A DNA stretch of 64,000 bases from Pseudomonas bubulae (GCF_037023725.1 NZ_CP146077.1:2889001-2953000), one strand, 5' to 3'. Positions 35,505 through 44,680 are shown, counted from the first letter of the stretch. Made by a program: numbers and translations. Notes: generated from the letters alone by a model not told the origin.

Positions 35505-35935
35505 AAGCCCTCCTATCTACAGTGCGGTAAGAATTAACGTTCTGGAGTGCCGCTCAGGCGTGCGCGCATGCAAAACACTCCACACGATGGGTACGTGTGA
35601 AGGCGGGTTGACGAGTGAGTGGGTTTTTTTAATGCCTGTTGTCGTTTCATAAGCTCAACCGTTCAAATCCATTAATACGGGTGCGAGCAGAGCCTAGACC
35701 ATAATTTCAGGCAGGCCAGGTGTTGCAGGCGTGCGGGTCAGAGGTTGTTGACACGATATGAAATCCAAGGTTTTGTTAAAAACTTCTTATAAAACAATTT
35801 GTTATATGTTTTGAGTTTGTGGTTTAAGCGTCGTTAATCGCTGAAAATTCCATGTTTATGTACGAAGATTCTTCATCTTTAGTGCGATAAGTCATCTAAA
35901 TGAGTCGGATGTAACTTTTTGCTGTGGGTGTTACG
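35505..35935. other. AT-rich region upstream of ureA
   Basis: 431 nt without an ORF. The stretch 35755-35930 is strikingly AT-rich compared with the genome. It lies between the ureA start and the FUSC gene's stop, so it should hold the urease promoter and the FUSC 3' end. A TTGACA hexamer at 35748-35753 faces the other way. I see no confident ureA promoter, NAC or NtrC site. Confidence 0.5.
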
Positions 35936-37036
35936 TTATTTTTCGTCGGGCAACTTGTCGTTTTTAAACAAATGCCGATGGCCGCAGTGGTACAGCGCGG
36001 CATGCAACTGGTCATTGAGTTCGGTCAATTGCCTGAGCATCTCCAGGCTTAGCCAGACATAGGCATAAAAGGGTGTCTCGGTGATCTTGCCGTCCAGGCT
36101 CTTGAGCACAAGCTCCTTGAGATCGTGGGCTTTCTGGCGCAGTTCGCCGCTGATCTGGTTGTTGGAAATGCCCATACACAGCTTGTTCTGCAGCGATTCG
36201 AGCGCTTGCGGGATCAACTGGTGCAGACCGTTCAAGGCGGGCTCGCTTTCGATCAGCAGGTGGCTTTCCCGTGATGACCAATACGCATCGATCATCAGGC
36301 TCATGGTGGCCAGCAGGTTGCGGTGCAGGGTTTGCAGGGACTCGAACACTTGTGGCTTGAGGTTGCTTTCGTTGCTGGCAGGGGTGATGTAGTTGCGCAA
36401 CTTGATGACCGCGTCCAGTTCGTTCTTCAGTTGATCATCCAGATTGGGGCGTTCGGGGATTCGCGGGGAGAAGTATTGCGAGTACAGGGTATTGATCTTG
36501 CCCAGGCTCTCGCTGAACTTGATCCGCAGGTCGGTATAGGCCCGCTGTGGGTAAATGCTGGTGTAGAGCATGGCCAACAAAGAACCTGCCAGCACATAGC
36601 CGCTGCGGGTGAGTGCCGACTCCATGTCATTGGGCGGGGCGCAGCTGACCACCGCCAGGGTTGCTCCGATCAGCAGGGCCATATAGGGGTGTTTGCCCAG
36701 GGTCAGGTAGCCGGCAATAAACATCATCACCGCGCACCAGAGCAGCATCAGGCTAAAAGAGTGCATCTCGAGATACAGCGCCACCAGCCCGGACAGCGCG
36801 CCCAGTACTGTGCCGCCGGTACGCTGCAGGGCCCGGGAGAATACGTTGCCCCAGTAGGGCTGTGGTCCCATGACAATGAGCATGGTGATCAGGGCATAGG
36901 AGGCGCCGTCGAGCTTGAAGAAGCGGATGACAACAAAGGTAATCAGGAACGCCAGGCTGATGCGGGTGGCGTGGATCCAGCGGTAATTTTTGCAGACCAA
37001 CTGTTCCAGATTCGAAATCTTTTTACCCAGCCGCAT
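35936..37036 (-). CDS. FUSC-family membrane protein (aromatic-acid-exporter type)
   Basis: 366 residues. An N-terminal block of six hydrophobic segments includes R-I-S-L-A-F-L-I-T-F, G-A-S-Y-A-L-I-T-M-L-I-V-M-G-P-Q-P-Y-W-G and T-G-G-T-V-L-G-A. It is followed by a cytosolic helical domain of about 200 residues, the half-size FUSC plan. Relatives export aromatic acids or act in stress tolerance; the substrate is unknown. GC is lower than in neighbours. A GGGGACTTT site precedes the ATG. A strong intrinsic terminator lies in its leader. Confidence 0.78.
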   Translation of the reverse strand: MRLGKKISNLEQLVCKNYRWIHATRISLAFLITFVVIRFFKLDGASYALITMLIVMGPQPYWGNVFSRALQRTGGTVLGALSGLVALYLEMHSFSLMLLWCAVMMFIAGYLTLGKHPYMALLIGATLAVVSCAPPNDMESALTRSGYVLAGSLLAMLYTSIYPQRAYTDLRIKFSESLGKINTLYSQYFSPRIPERPNLDDQLKNELDAVIKLRNYITPASNESNLKPQVFESLQTLHRNLLATMSLMIDAYWSSRESHLLIESEPALNGLHQLIPQALESLQNKLCMGISNNQISGELRQKAHDLKELVLKSLDGKITETPFYAYVWLSLEMLRQLTELNDQLHAALYHCGHRHLFKNDKLPDEK

Positions 37037-37147
37037 AAAGTCCCCAATTGCTGTAGTGGATTGGGCTGGCAGCGTAGTTCAGGTCTGGCGGGTCCACCAC
37101 TGGGGATGGCTCTATCGTGGGGCAGGAAAAGCGGCAGGCGTAAAAAA

Positions 37148-37180
37148 GGCCATTACCATCATGGGGATCCGGTAATGGCC
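37148..37180 (-). terminator. Hairpin plus U-run in the leader of the FUSC gene
   Basis: GGCCATTACC pairs with GGTAATGGCC around a 13-nt loop. On the minus strand it is followed by six T. It is 112 nt upstream of the FUSC start, so it ends a minus-strand leader transcript unless overcome. A second small stem (CGTCAGG/CCTGACG, 37202-37221) lies just before it. Confidence 0.6.
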
Positions 37181-37240
37181 AAAAATCTCAACCAAAGAGA
37201 GCGTCAGGCGCAAACCTGACGAGCGGCAATGTATCAATGC

Positions 37241-37266
37241 CACTCTTAGTTAGCTAGCTAAGAGTG
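37241..37266. promoter_or_regulatory. Inverted repeat between the FUSC and LysR genes
   Basis: CACTCTTAG and CTAAGAGTG are perfect 9-bp arms with an 8-bp spacer, about 90 nt upstream of the LysR gene start. It could be a LysR operator or part of a minus-strand leader. The rest of the 315-nt gap 37037-37351 shows no ORF of note. Confidence 0.4.
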
Positions 37267-37351
37267 AGCGAAACTGTTTTACCTGCTGCGCAACAATGGT
37301 GCATTGCTGGTTGGCTAGGCAGGGGGAGCGTTAGCCGATACCCTTTGCTCC

Positions 37352-38260
37352 ATGCAAATACCTGACTTGAATCTACTGGTTACCTTGAATGTCTTGCTCG
37401 AAGAGGGCTCTGTGGTGGGTGCTGCCCGACGCATGAATCTGAGTGCCCCGGCCATGAGCCGCACCCTGACCCGGATTCGCGAGGTATTGAACGACCCCAT
37501 TCTGGTGCGTTCAGGGCGTGGCCTGGTGCCCACGCCCCGTGCACTGGAGTTGCGTGAACAGGTGCGCGGTGTGGTGGAGCTGGCGCACGGGGTGTTCACC
37601 CAGAGCCAGAACAGTGATTTGCGTGAGCTGGAGCGTACGTTCAGCATTCGCGCCAATGACGTGTTTTTTGGTGTGTATGGCGCAGCACTGCGCCAGCAAA
37701 TGGCCCTGGAGATGCCCAAGGCTACGTTGCGGGTGGTACCTGAGGGTTTTACTGATGACGAGGCACTGAATGAAGGTCGCATTGACCTGACTATCTGCGC
37801 CACTAACCGCTTCAGCCCGGATATCAAGGTCCAGAGGCTGTTTACCTGTCCGTTTGTGGGGTTGGCACGGGAAGGGCATCCGATTTTCGATGAGCCTGTT
37901 ACGGCCCGGCGCTTTGCCGGTTTTGACCACATCAGTGTGTCCCGCAGGGGCCATGCCCGCGGGCCGATTGATGCGCTGCTGGCCGAACTGGGGCTGGAGC
38001 GTCGGGTGTCGTTTACCACGCCGACGTTCTACTCGGCGATTTTTGCCCTGGCAGGGGAGGATCTGATCCTGCCGCTGATGCCCCAGGTGCTGCTCAAAAA
38101 CCTGGAGCCACTGGGCCTCAAACTGCGCCCGTTCGAGCTGCCGATCACCCTGCAGCCGGTGGATATCGTCCAGGCCTGGCATCCGCGGCTGGACAACGAC
38201 CATGCCCACCGCTGGCTGCGTCGTACCCTCAAGACCTTTTGCGACAACGCGGTGATTTGA
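37352..38260 (+). CDS. LysR-type transcriptional regulator
   Basis: 302 residues. N-terminal HTH: D-L-N-L-L-V-T-L-N-V-L-L-E-E-G-S-V-V-G-A-A-R-R-M-N-L-S with S-A-P-A-M-S-R-T-L, then R-I-R-E and D-P-I-L-V-R. The C-terminal half is a periplasmic-binding-like effector domain. It is upstream of the EmrB-EmrA-OMF pump on the same strand, separated by 262 nt with REPs, and the nearest other candidate target is the divergent FUSC gene. The effector is unknown. Confidence 0.9.
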   Translation: MQIPDLNLLVTLNVLLEEGSVVGAARRMNLSAPAMSRTLTRIREVLNDPILVRSGRGLVPTPRALELREQVRGVVELAHGVFTQSQNSDLRELERTFSIRANDVFFGVYGAALRQQMALEMPKATLRVVPEGFTDDEALNEGRIDLTICATNRFSPDIKVQRLFTCPFVGLAREGHPIFDEPVTARRFAGFDHISVSRRGHARGPIDALLAELGLERRVSFTTPTFYSAIFALAGEDLILPLMPQVLLKNLEPLGLKLRPFELPITLQPVDIVQAWHPRLDNDHAHRWLRRTLKTFCDNAVI

Positions 38261-38301
38261 CCGCAACCTCTGTAGATACTCTGTTGCAGGTCAAGCCCTA
38301 T

Positions 38302-38399
38302 TGTGGGAGCGAGCCTGCTCGCGAACGACCTTCGCGAGCAGGCTCGCTCCCACAGTTGCAGTGTTCCTGCAGCTGCCTCGTTCCTTCGGCAGCTGCTAC
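38302..38399. repeat. REP hairpin and a fragment of the second repeat class
   Basis: 38302-38354 is a near-perfect REP hairpin (TGTGGGAGCGAGCCTGCTCG and inverse). 38375-38399 is a 25-nt identical piece of the arm of the 29543-29687 repeat. The remainder of the gap 38261-38522 is AT-rich around 38415-38490 and probably holds the efflux-operon promoter. Confidence 0.75.
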
Positions 38400-38522
38400 A
38401 GGGAGGGAGTCAACATTATAATGGTTGCGTCTGACGCACTCCACAGTTAGTTATTTATCAATTTTTATAGCTATGCCGGCTGATTAAACTTTCTGTCATC
38501 TATCAAGACGACGGAGTCAGCC

Positions 38523-38576
38523 ATGTATTGGCGGTTTGACCATGGGCGCAGTCTGGCGCCTGGAGCTGCGCTGTGA
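38523..38576 (+). CDS. 17-residue leader ORF coupled to the efflux transporter
   Basis: ATG 38523 follows a CGGAG site by 7 nt. The frame encodes M-Y-W-R-F-D-H-G-R-S-L-A-P-G-A-A-L and ends in TGA at 38574-38576. That TGA overlaps the GTG start of the next gene by 3 nt (GTGA). A ribosome ending here would be in place to start the transporter, so it is a candidate translational leader. It is too short to judge by composition. Confidence 0.45.
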   Translation: MYWRFDHGRSLAPGAAL

Positions 38577-40111
38577 CGGCGCTGGTTGCGGGTGCCGTGG
38601 CTCCCGCCCCGGCCCCGGCCAGCAGTGCGGCGTTTGGCCTGCGGATTTTTACCGGTCTGCTGGGCGTTTTGCTCGCCGTGCTGGTGTCGGGGTTCAACGA
38701 GAATGTCACCAAGGTGGCCATGCCCGATATCCGCGGGGCGATGGGTATCGGTTATGACGAAAGCACCTGGCTGCTGGCGGTGTATTCGGCCACGTCCATC
38801 AGTGCCATGGCCTTTGCGCCGTGGTGTGCAGCCACCTTTTCCCTGCGCCGTTTTACCCTGTGTGCCATCGGCGCCTTTTTACTGTTGGGCATTCTTTGCC
38901 CTCTGGCCCCGAATGTTGATGCGCTGATGCTGCTGCGCACCTTGCAAGGCTTTGCCGGTGGGGCCTTGCCGCCGATGTTGATGTCAGTGGCGTTGCGCTT
39001 CCTGCCGCCGGGCATTCGCCTGTATGGCCTGGGCAGTTATGCGCTGACGGCCACTTTCGGGCCCAGCTTCGGCACGCCGTTATCGGCCTGGTGGGTGGAG
39101 TACGCCGGGTGGCAATGGGCGTTCTGGCAAATCATCCCCCTGGGCCTGTTGTCGATGGCCTGCGTGGCCTGGGGCTTGCCGCAAGACCCGTTGCGTCTGG
39201 AGCGTTTCAAGCAGTTTGACTGGCGCGGCCTGCTCCTGGGTTTGCCGGGGTTGATCATGCTGGTACTGGCGCTGGAGCTGGGTCAGCGCCTGAACTGGTT
39301 CGAGTCGCCGATGATCCGTTTTTTTATCGTCGCCGGCACGGCCCTGATGGTGCTGTTCTTTATCAATGAGTGGTCCCATCCGCTGCCGTTTTTCAAGCTG
39401 CAACTGCTGAAAATCCGCAATCTTGCCCATGCATTGTTGACGCTGGGCGGGGTGTTGTTTGTGTTGCTGGCAGTGATCAAGATTCCGTCCAGTTACCTCG
39501 CTCAGGTGCAGGGCTATCGCCCCCTCGAAACCGCGCCGGTGATGTTGCTGGTGGCCTTGCCGCAATTGATTGCGCTGCCACTGGTCGTTGCGTTGTGCAA
39601 TCTGCGCTGGGTCGATTGTCGCTGGGTGCTGGCCATTGGTCTGGGGTTGCTGGCGCTGGCCTGCGGCATCGGTTCGCAAGTTACCTCGGTGTGGAACCGG
39701 GAAAATTTTTACAGCTTGCAGGCGATACAGATCATCGCCCAGCCCATGGCAGTGATTCCTCTGCTGATGCTCGCCACCGGCGGCCTGAACCCGGCGGATG
39801 GCCCGTTTGCATCGGCCTGGTTCAACACCGTCAAAGGGTTTTCGGCGGTGGCAGCAAGCAGTGTGCTGGGGGTGCTGACGCTCAATCGCGAGCACTACCA
39901 CTCAACCATGTTGCTCGATCGGCTGGGCAACTCGCCGCTGGTCAATTCCGGCACAGACCTGGCGCGCCGGGTTCATCAGCAGGCCGTGGTGCTGACCAGT
40001 TCCGATCTTTATCTGTACATGGCCGTCCTGGCGCTTTTTCTGATTGTGTTAATTCCTTTTGGCCCCACGCGGATCTACGCGCCGGGCACAGCTGCTGGAG
40101 TTGTGAAATGA
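38573..40111 (+). CDS. Multidrug MFS transporter, EmrB/QacA type (14-TMS)
   Basis: 512 residues with many hydrophobic segments. Start GTG 38573 with GGAG 7 nt upstream. Characteristic DHA2-family motifs: N-E-N-V-T-K-V-A-M-P-D-I-R-G-A-M in helix 1, S-T-W-L-L-A-V-Y-S-A-T and R-T-L-Q-G-F-A-G-G-A-L. Such proteins expel hydrophobic compounds with protons, joined to an EmrA-type adaptor and an outer-membrane factor. Both are encoded directly downstream with 4-nt overlaps. The pump's substrate is unknown. Confidence 0.9.
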   Translation: MTALVAGAVAPAPAPASSAAFGLRIFTGLLGVLLAVLVSGFNENVTKVAMPDIRGAMGIGYDESTWLLAVYSATSISAMAFAPWCAATFSLRRFTLCAIGAFLLLGILCPLAPNVDALMLLRTLQGFAGGALPPMLMSVALRFLPPGIRLYGLGSYALTATFGPSFGTPLSAWWVEYAGWQWAFWQIIPLGLLSMACVAWGLPQDPLRLERFKQFDWRGLLLGLPGLIMLVLALELGQRLNWFESPMIRFFIVAGTALMVLFFINEWSHPLPFFKLQLLKIRNLAHALLTLGGVLFVLLAVIKIPSSYLAQVQGYRPLETAPVMLLVALPQLIALPLVVALCNLRWVDCRWVLAIGLGLLALACGIGSQVTSVWNRENFYSLQAIQIIAQPMAVIPLLMLATGGLNPADGPFASAWFNTVKGFSAVAASSVLGVLTLNREHYHSTMLLDRLGNSPLVNSGTDLARRVHQQAVVLTSSDLYLYMAVLALFLIVLIPFGPTRIYAPGTAAGVVK

Positions 40112-41172
40112 GTACAACAAACGGGCGCAAGCCCTGGGTTCTGGTCGGCGCAGTCGCGTTGGCAGTGATCGTGCTGTACGGGTTGTGGCGGTTGGTCTTT
40201 GCCACGGGCACCGTGCAGAACACCAATGATGCCTTTGTCAGCGCCGATTACACCTTGATTGCGCCAAAAGTGGCGGGGTTTATCGACGAGGTGCTGGTGC
40301 AGGATAACCAGCCGGTCAAGGCCGGTCAGTTGCTGGCGCGGATCGATCCGCAGGACTACCGCGCTGCCGTGCAGGCTGCGCAAGCCAGCGTGGCGACGGC
40401 ACAGGCACAACGGGTCAATGCCCTGGCGATGCTGGAGCGCCAGCGATCGTTGATCGAGCAGGCCAAGGCCACGGTCGATGCGGATCTGGCGCAGGTCGAA
40501 TTTGCCGAGCATGAGTTGCAGCGTTATCAGCATCTGGCCGGGCAGGGCGCAGGCACGCTGCAGAACTCCCAGCAGGCGAAAAACCGTTCGCTCACCGCGC
40601 GTGCCGAGTTGGCACAGCACAAGGCTGCACTGGAAGCTGCTCGCCAGCAAACCCGGGTACTGGCCGCCCGGGCTACGGCCGCGCAAGCCTCGGTGCAGTA
40701 TGCCGAGGCCTTACTGGCACGGGCCGATCTGGACTTGTCGCATACACAACTGCTGGCACCGTTTGACGGTGTGGTGGGGCGTCGCAGTGTGCGCCTTGGC
40801 GCTTACGTCAAACCCGGCGACACCGTGCTGGCGGTGGTGCCGCTGGCCGACGCCTATGTGGTGGCCAACTTTCTCGAGCACCAGCTCACCAACATGCAGG
40901 CAGGGCAGCGTGTGACGATCAAGGTCGACAGTTTTCCGGGGCAGACCCTGCAAGGCACCGTGGACAGCATCGCCCCGGCCACGGGGGTGACGTTCTCGGC
41001 GATTGCCCCGGATAACGCCACGGGCAACTTCACCAAAGTGGCGCAACGTATTGCGGTGAAAGTCACTCTGGATCACGGGCAGTTACTGGCCAGCCAATTG
41101 CGCCTGGGGATGTCGGTGGATGCCTCCATCGACACGGCAATGGCTCACGATCAGCAGGTCAGCACTCGATGA
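40108..41172 (+). CDS. EmrA/HlyD-type membrane fusion protein
   Basis: 354 residues from ATG 40108, overlapping the transporter's stop by 4 nt. An N-terminal membrane helix (W-V-L-V-G-A-V-A-L-A-V-I-V-L) is followed by a lipoyl half (A-P-K-V-A-G-F-I-D-E-V-L-V-Q-D-N-Q-P-V-K-A-G), a long coiled coil (A-Q-A-S-V-A-T-A-Q-A-Q-R to about residue 200), and the second lipoyl/beta-barrel part (L-L-A-P-F-D-G-V-V-G-R-R-S-V). It links the inner-membrane pump to the outer-membrane channel. The downstream gene overlaps by 4 nt. Confidence 0.93.
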   Translation: MSTTNGRKPWVLVGAVALAVIVLYGLWRLVFATGTVQNTNDAFVSADYTLIAPKVAGFIDEVLVQDNQPVKAGQLLARIDPQDYRAAVQAAQASVATAQAQRVNALAMLERQRSLIEQAKATVDADLAQVEFAEHELQRYQHLAGQGAGTLQNSQQAKNRSLTARAELAQHKAALEAARQQTRVLAARATAAQASVQYAEALLARADLDLSHTQLLAPFDGVVGRRSVRLGAYVKPGDTVLAVVPLADAYVVANFLEHQLTNMQAGQRVTIKVDSFPGQTLQGTVDSIAPATGVTFSAIAPDNATGNFTKVAQRIAVKVTLDHGQLLASQLRLGMSVDASIDTAMAHDQQVSTR

Positions 41173-42599
41173 ACAAAACTGCAGTGGCCCTGGCTGTGGC
41201 CTGTTACAGCGTACTGAGCCTGAGTGGTTGCGTGGTCGGCCCGGACTTCAAGGCTCCCGTGCCCAAGTTGCCTGCGAACTGGGCGTCGGTACCCACTGAG
41301 GCGGGGCACAACCATGCGCTGCAAACAGCGGTGGACCTGCACTGGTGGGACCGTTTCGGCGACAGGCAATTGTCGGCGCTGGTGCGCGAGGCGCAGCAGC
41401 GCAACTTTGATGTGCAACTGGCTGCAAGCCGCTTGCAACAAAGCCTGGCTATCCGCCGTCAGATCAACGCCGACACCTTGCCCGAGGTCGGTGCAACGGC
41501 GGCTTACAGTCGGAGCCGTAACAGCCAGAAAGGTTTGAGTGACCCTTCCGGGCACAGTGGCAAGCAGGCTTTCAACCTGTGGAATGGTGGCCTTGGGTTC
41601 AGTTGGGAGGCTGACCTCTGGGGCCGGGTCAAGCGTTCGGTGGAAGCGGCTGATGCCTCGGTACAAGTGGCGGTGCAGGACCGCAACGCGGTGCAACTGT
41701 TGGTGATTGTGCAGACCGCGCAGCACTATATTCAGTTGCGCGGCACTCAGCAGGCATTGGCCGTGGTGGAGCAAAACCTGCAAATCGCCCGCCGCAGCCT
41801 GCAACTGACCCGGTTGCAGCTGCGGGAGGGCGTGGCTACGGATTTGCAGGTGTCTGAAGCTGGCGCCCAAGTGGCCGAGATCGAAGCACGTCAGGCCCCC
41901 TTGCAGCAACGCAGTGCACAGTTGATCAATGCTCTCGGCTTGCTGCTGGCCCGCGAGCCAAGAGCCTTGCAGGCGCAATTGAGCGCAGCGGCAGGGGTGC
42001 CGGCCTATGGCGCCGATGTGCCGATCGGTCTGCCCAGCGAATTGGCGCAACGGCGGCCCGATATTCGTCGTGCCGAGGCCCGATTGCATGCAGCCACTGC
42101 AGCGATCGGCATGGCCGAGGCGGACTTCTATCCGCGGATTACCCTGTCCGGCAGTATCGGTTTTCAAGCCACGCAGCTGTCGGATCTGGGCAGTTGGGGC
42201 TCGCGCAATTTTGCATTCGGCCCGGGCTTGAGCGTACCGGTGTTCGAGGGCGGGCGTTTGCAGGGGGCCTTGCAGTTGCAGGAAGGGCGCCAGCAGGAGG
42301 CGGGCATTGCCTACCAGCAAACCGTATTGCGCGCCTGGCATGAGGTGGACGATACGCTGGTGGCGTATCAGGCCAGCCAGCGCCGGCGCGACAGCCTGCA
42401 GCAGGCGGTGATGCATAGCCAGCGGGCGCTGGACAGCGTGCACCAGCAATATGCCCAGGGTACGGTGGACTTTCTCAACGTACTCACGGTGCAAAACGCG
42501 TTGCTGGCCAACGAAGCGGCGCTGGTGGACAGCACTGCGCAGGTCTCGTTGTCCCTGGTGGATGTGTTTGCGGCGCTGGGTGGGGGGTGGCAGGGCTAG
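41169..42599 (+). CDS. Outer-membrane efflux lipoprotein, OprM/NodT family
   Basis: 476 residues. Lipoprotein signal ending L-S-G-C (Cys21), then the family start V-V-G-P-D-F-K-A-P, W-W-D-R-F-G-D and later Q-R-R-P-D-I-R-R-A-E-A-R-L and A-E-A-D-F-Y-P-R-I-T-L-S-G-S. It forms the trimeric tunnel of the tripartite pump. The coding end is followed by a degenerate REPIN (42616-42690). Confidence 0.94.
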   Translation: MNKTAVALAVACYSVLSLSGCVVGPDFKAPVPKLPANWASVPTEAGHNHALQTAVDLHWWDRFGDRQLSALVREAQQRNFDVQLAASRLQQSLAIRRQINADTLPEVGATAAYSRSRNSQKGLSDPSGHSGKQAFNLWNGGLGFSWEADLWGRVKRSVEAADASVQVAVQDRNAVQLLVIVQTAQHYIQLRGTQQALAVVEQNLQIARRSLQLTRLQLREGVATDLQVSEAGAQVAEIEARQAPLQQRSAQLINALGLLLAREPRALQAQLSAAAGVPAYGADVPIGLPSELAQRRPDIRRAEARLHAATAAIGMAEADFYPRITLSGSIGFQATQLSDLGSWGSRNFAFGPGLSVPVFEGGRLQGALQLQEGRQQEAGIAYQQTVLRAWHEVDDTLVAYQASQRRRDSLQQAVMHSQRALDSVHQQYAQGTVDFLNVLTVQNALLANEAALVDSTAQVSLSLVDVFAALGGGWQG

Positions 42600-42615
42600 C
42601 TGCTTGCAGATTCTG

Positions 42616-42690
42616 GTGGGAGCGGGCGCATCGACCAAGTTATCCCGGCAAACCGCAGTGACGGCATCGCAGGCAAGCCAGCTCCCGCAG
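42616..42690. repeat. Degenerate REPIN
   Basis: Left arm GTGGGAGCGGGCGC and right arm with GCTCCCGCAG are recognisable but worn. It separates the efflux operon from the MHS transporter. Confidence 0.6.
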
Positions 42691-42781
42691 GTAATGAGTG
42701 ATTGCCCACAGGTTTTGCTATGCTCGCGCCTTCGACCGCAAACGCCAATATAGGCGTGCCCCGTTCATATTGAGCCTATTT

Positions 42782-44101
42782 ATGTCTGCCGATACCCAAG
42801 CCACAACGGTGCGTTTTTCCCGTTCCGACTACAGAACCCTGGGCCTTGCTGCCCTGGGCGGGGCGCTGGAGATCTACGATTTTATCATTTTCGTGTTCTT
42901 TGCCCTGACCCTCAGCCAGCTGTTTTTTCCCCCGGACATGCCCGAATGGCTGCGTCTGCTGCAAAGCTTCGGGATTTTTGTGACCGGCTATCTGGCGCGT
43001 CCGCTGGGCGGGATTCTGATGGCGCATTTTGCCGATCACCTGGGGCGCAAACGGGTATTCAGCCTGAGCATCCTGATGATGGCGCTGCCCTGCCTGCTGA
43101 TCGGCATCATGCCCACTTACGCCGAAATCGGTTACTTCGCCCCGCTGATCCTGCTGGCCCTGCGCATCCTGCAGGGCGCAGCGGTCGGTGGCGAAGTGCC
43201 CAGTGCCTGGGTGTTTGTGGCCGAACATGCGCCGGCCGGTCGCCGCGGCTTTGCCCTTGGTTTTTTGCAGGCCGGGCTGACTTTTGGTTACTTGATCGGG
43301 GCCTTGACCGCCACACTGCTGGCACAGCTGTTTACCCCGGCAGAAATCCTCGATTACGCCTGGCGCTTTCCGTTCCTGCTCGGTGGCGTGTTCGGCGTGA
43401 TTGGCGTGTGGTTGCGCCGTTGGCTCAGTGAAACGCCGGTGTTTCTGGCCCTGCGTGAACGTAAAGAGGGCCGGGCCGAGTTCCCCTTGCGCACAGTATT
43501 GCGCGAGCACCGGGCTTCATTGCTGCCGGCAGCGCTGCTGACCTGCGTGCTCACCAGTGCCGTTGTGGTGTTTGTGGTTATCACGCCGACCGTGATGCAG
43601 CAGCGCTTCGGCATGACTGCCAGCCATACCTTTGCGTTGAGCAGCCTGGGTATCGTATTTTTGAATATAGGCTGTGTGCTGGCCGGGTTAATCGTTGACC
43701 GTATCGGCGTATGGCGCAGCATCGCACTGTACAGTCTGCTACTGCCGCTGGGCATTGGCGTGTTGTATGCCAGCCTGGTCGGGGAGTGGGTTTTGCCCGG
43801 CCTGGCCTATGCGTTCGCCGGCTTGACCTGCGGGATTGTCGGGGTGGTGCCGTCGGTGATGGTCGGACTGTTCCCGGCCCCGATCCGGGTTTCGGGGATT
43901 TCCTTTACCTATAATATCGCCTATGCGCTTTGGGCCAGTACCACGCCGTTGCTGCTGATCGCGCTGATGCCATGGAGTCCCTGGGTGTGCCTGGGGTTTT
44001 GTGCGCTGATGGGGCTGGTGGGCCTGTCAACTGCATGGCGTTACGGTTTCAGCGGTGTTACAGCGGTTGAGAGGCGTTTGCTGGCCAAGGCCGAAATGTA
44101 G
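42782..44101 (+). CDS. MHS-family MFS transporter (metabolite:H+ symporter)
   Basis: 439 residues from ATG 42782 (28 upstream codons are not supported). The metabolite:H+ symporter features are A-A-L-G-G-A-L-E-I-Y-D-F-I-I-F near the N-terminus, G-Y-L-A-R-P-L-G-G-I-L-M-A-H-F-A-D and D-H-L-G-R-K-R-V-F, and R-I-L-Q-G-A-A-V-G-G-E-V-P. Family members import organic acids, betaine or amino acids. The exact substrate is not evident. It stands alone, before the fec unit. Confidence 0.85.
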   Translation: MSADTQATTVRFSRSDYRTLGLAALGGALEIYDFIIFVFFALTLSQLFFPPDMPEWLRLLQSFGIFVTGYLARPLGGILMAHFADHLGRKRVFSLSILMMALPCLLIGIMPTYAEIGYFAPLILLALRILQGAAVGGEVPSAWVFVAEHAPAGRRGFALGFLQAGLTFGYLIGALTATLLAQLFTPAEILDYAWRFPFLLGGVFGVIGVWLRRWLSETPVFLALRERKEGRAEFPLRTVLREHRASLLPAALLTCVLTSAVVVFVVITPTVMQQRFGMTASHTFALSSLGIVFLNIGCVLAGLIVDRIGVWRSIALYSLLLPLGIGVLYASLVGEWVLPGLAYAFAGLTCGIVGVVPSVMVGLFPAPIRVSGISFTYNIAYALWASTTPLLLIALMPWSPWVCLGFCALMGLVGLSTAWRYGFSGVTAVERRLLAKAEM

Positions 44102-44185
44102 TGCGAAGACCTTCTGTCATCCGGGTGATTGCTGGCTCTAATAGGAAGCATTACTATTCGCGCCCCACCTGTGCAGTCCTGTGCG

Positions 44186-44680
44186 ATGACTCAGAAAGTG
44201 CCCCGTAGAACGGGCTTCTTTGAACACTACGAAGAGTTGATCGGCACCTGGACCCGGCGCCTGCGCAATCGGCAGCAGGCGCAAGACCTGGCCCATGACA
44301 CCTTTGTCCGCGTGCTTGAATCCAACCCGGATGCGGTTGAGCAGCCACGCGCCTATTTGCATCAGACTGCACGCAATATTGCGGTGGACGGTTTTCGCCG
44401 CCAGGAGTTACGCGACGCCAAGGAGCTGGCTGCCGTTCCCCCAAGTTCGTCGCAAACCGGCGATCCGGAGCAGTATATGCGCGCTATCCAGTTGGCTGAG
44501 TCGGTCGAAAGGGCTTTGCAGGAACTGCCGCTCAATTGTCGCAAGGTTTTCGTCTGGCAGAAAATCGAAGGCCTGACCCAGGCCGAGATTGCCGAACGCC
44601 TGGGGCTGTCCAGGAACATGGTGGAAAAGTATATGATCCGCACCCTGCGCCATCTGCGTGAACGGGTGGAGGCGCCGTGA
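44186..44680 (+). CDS. fecI: ECF sigma factor, FecI type
   Basis: 164 residues from ATG 44186; the frame is open 19 codons upstream without support. Region 2 has F-E-H-Y-E-E-L-I-G-T-W-T-R-R-L-R-N-R-Q-Q-A-Q-D-L-A-H-D-T-F and Y-L-H-Q-T-A-R-N-I-A-V-D; region 4 ends with L-T-Q-A-E-I-A-E-R-L-G-L-S-R-N-M-V-E-K-Y. It is an iron-starvation sigma factor, presumably needed for the receptor gene downstream. A partly Fur-box-like stretch lies just upstream at about 44140-44160, too weak to claim. The FecR gene overlaps the stop. Confidence 0.92.
   Translation: MTQKVPRRTGFFEHYEELIGTWTRRLRNRQQAQDLAHDTFVRVLESNPDAVEQPRAYLHQTARNIAVDGFRRQELRDAKELAAVPPSSSQTGDPEQYMRAIQLAESVERALQELPLNCRKVFVWQKIEGLTQAEIAERLGLSRNMVEKYMIRTLRHLRERVEAP

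Noticed and set aside
37112..37162. 17-codon minus-strand ORF beginning within the terminator hairpin of the FUSC leader
   Set aside because: No ribosome site, and its start is buried in the stem.
42698..42781. 28-codon upstream extension of the MHS transporter
   Set aside because: It has no ribosome site and reads through a non-hydrophobic, Arg-rich stretch unlike family N-termini.
44140..44160. Fur box before fecI
   Set aside because: The AATAGGAAGCATTACTATT stretch matches the consensus too weakly to claim.
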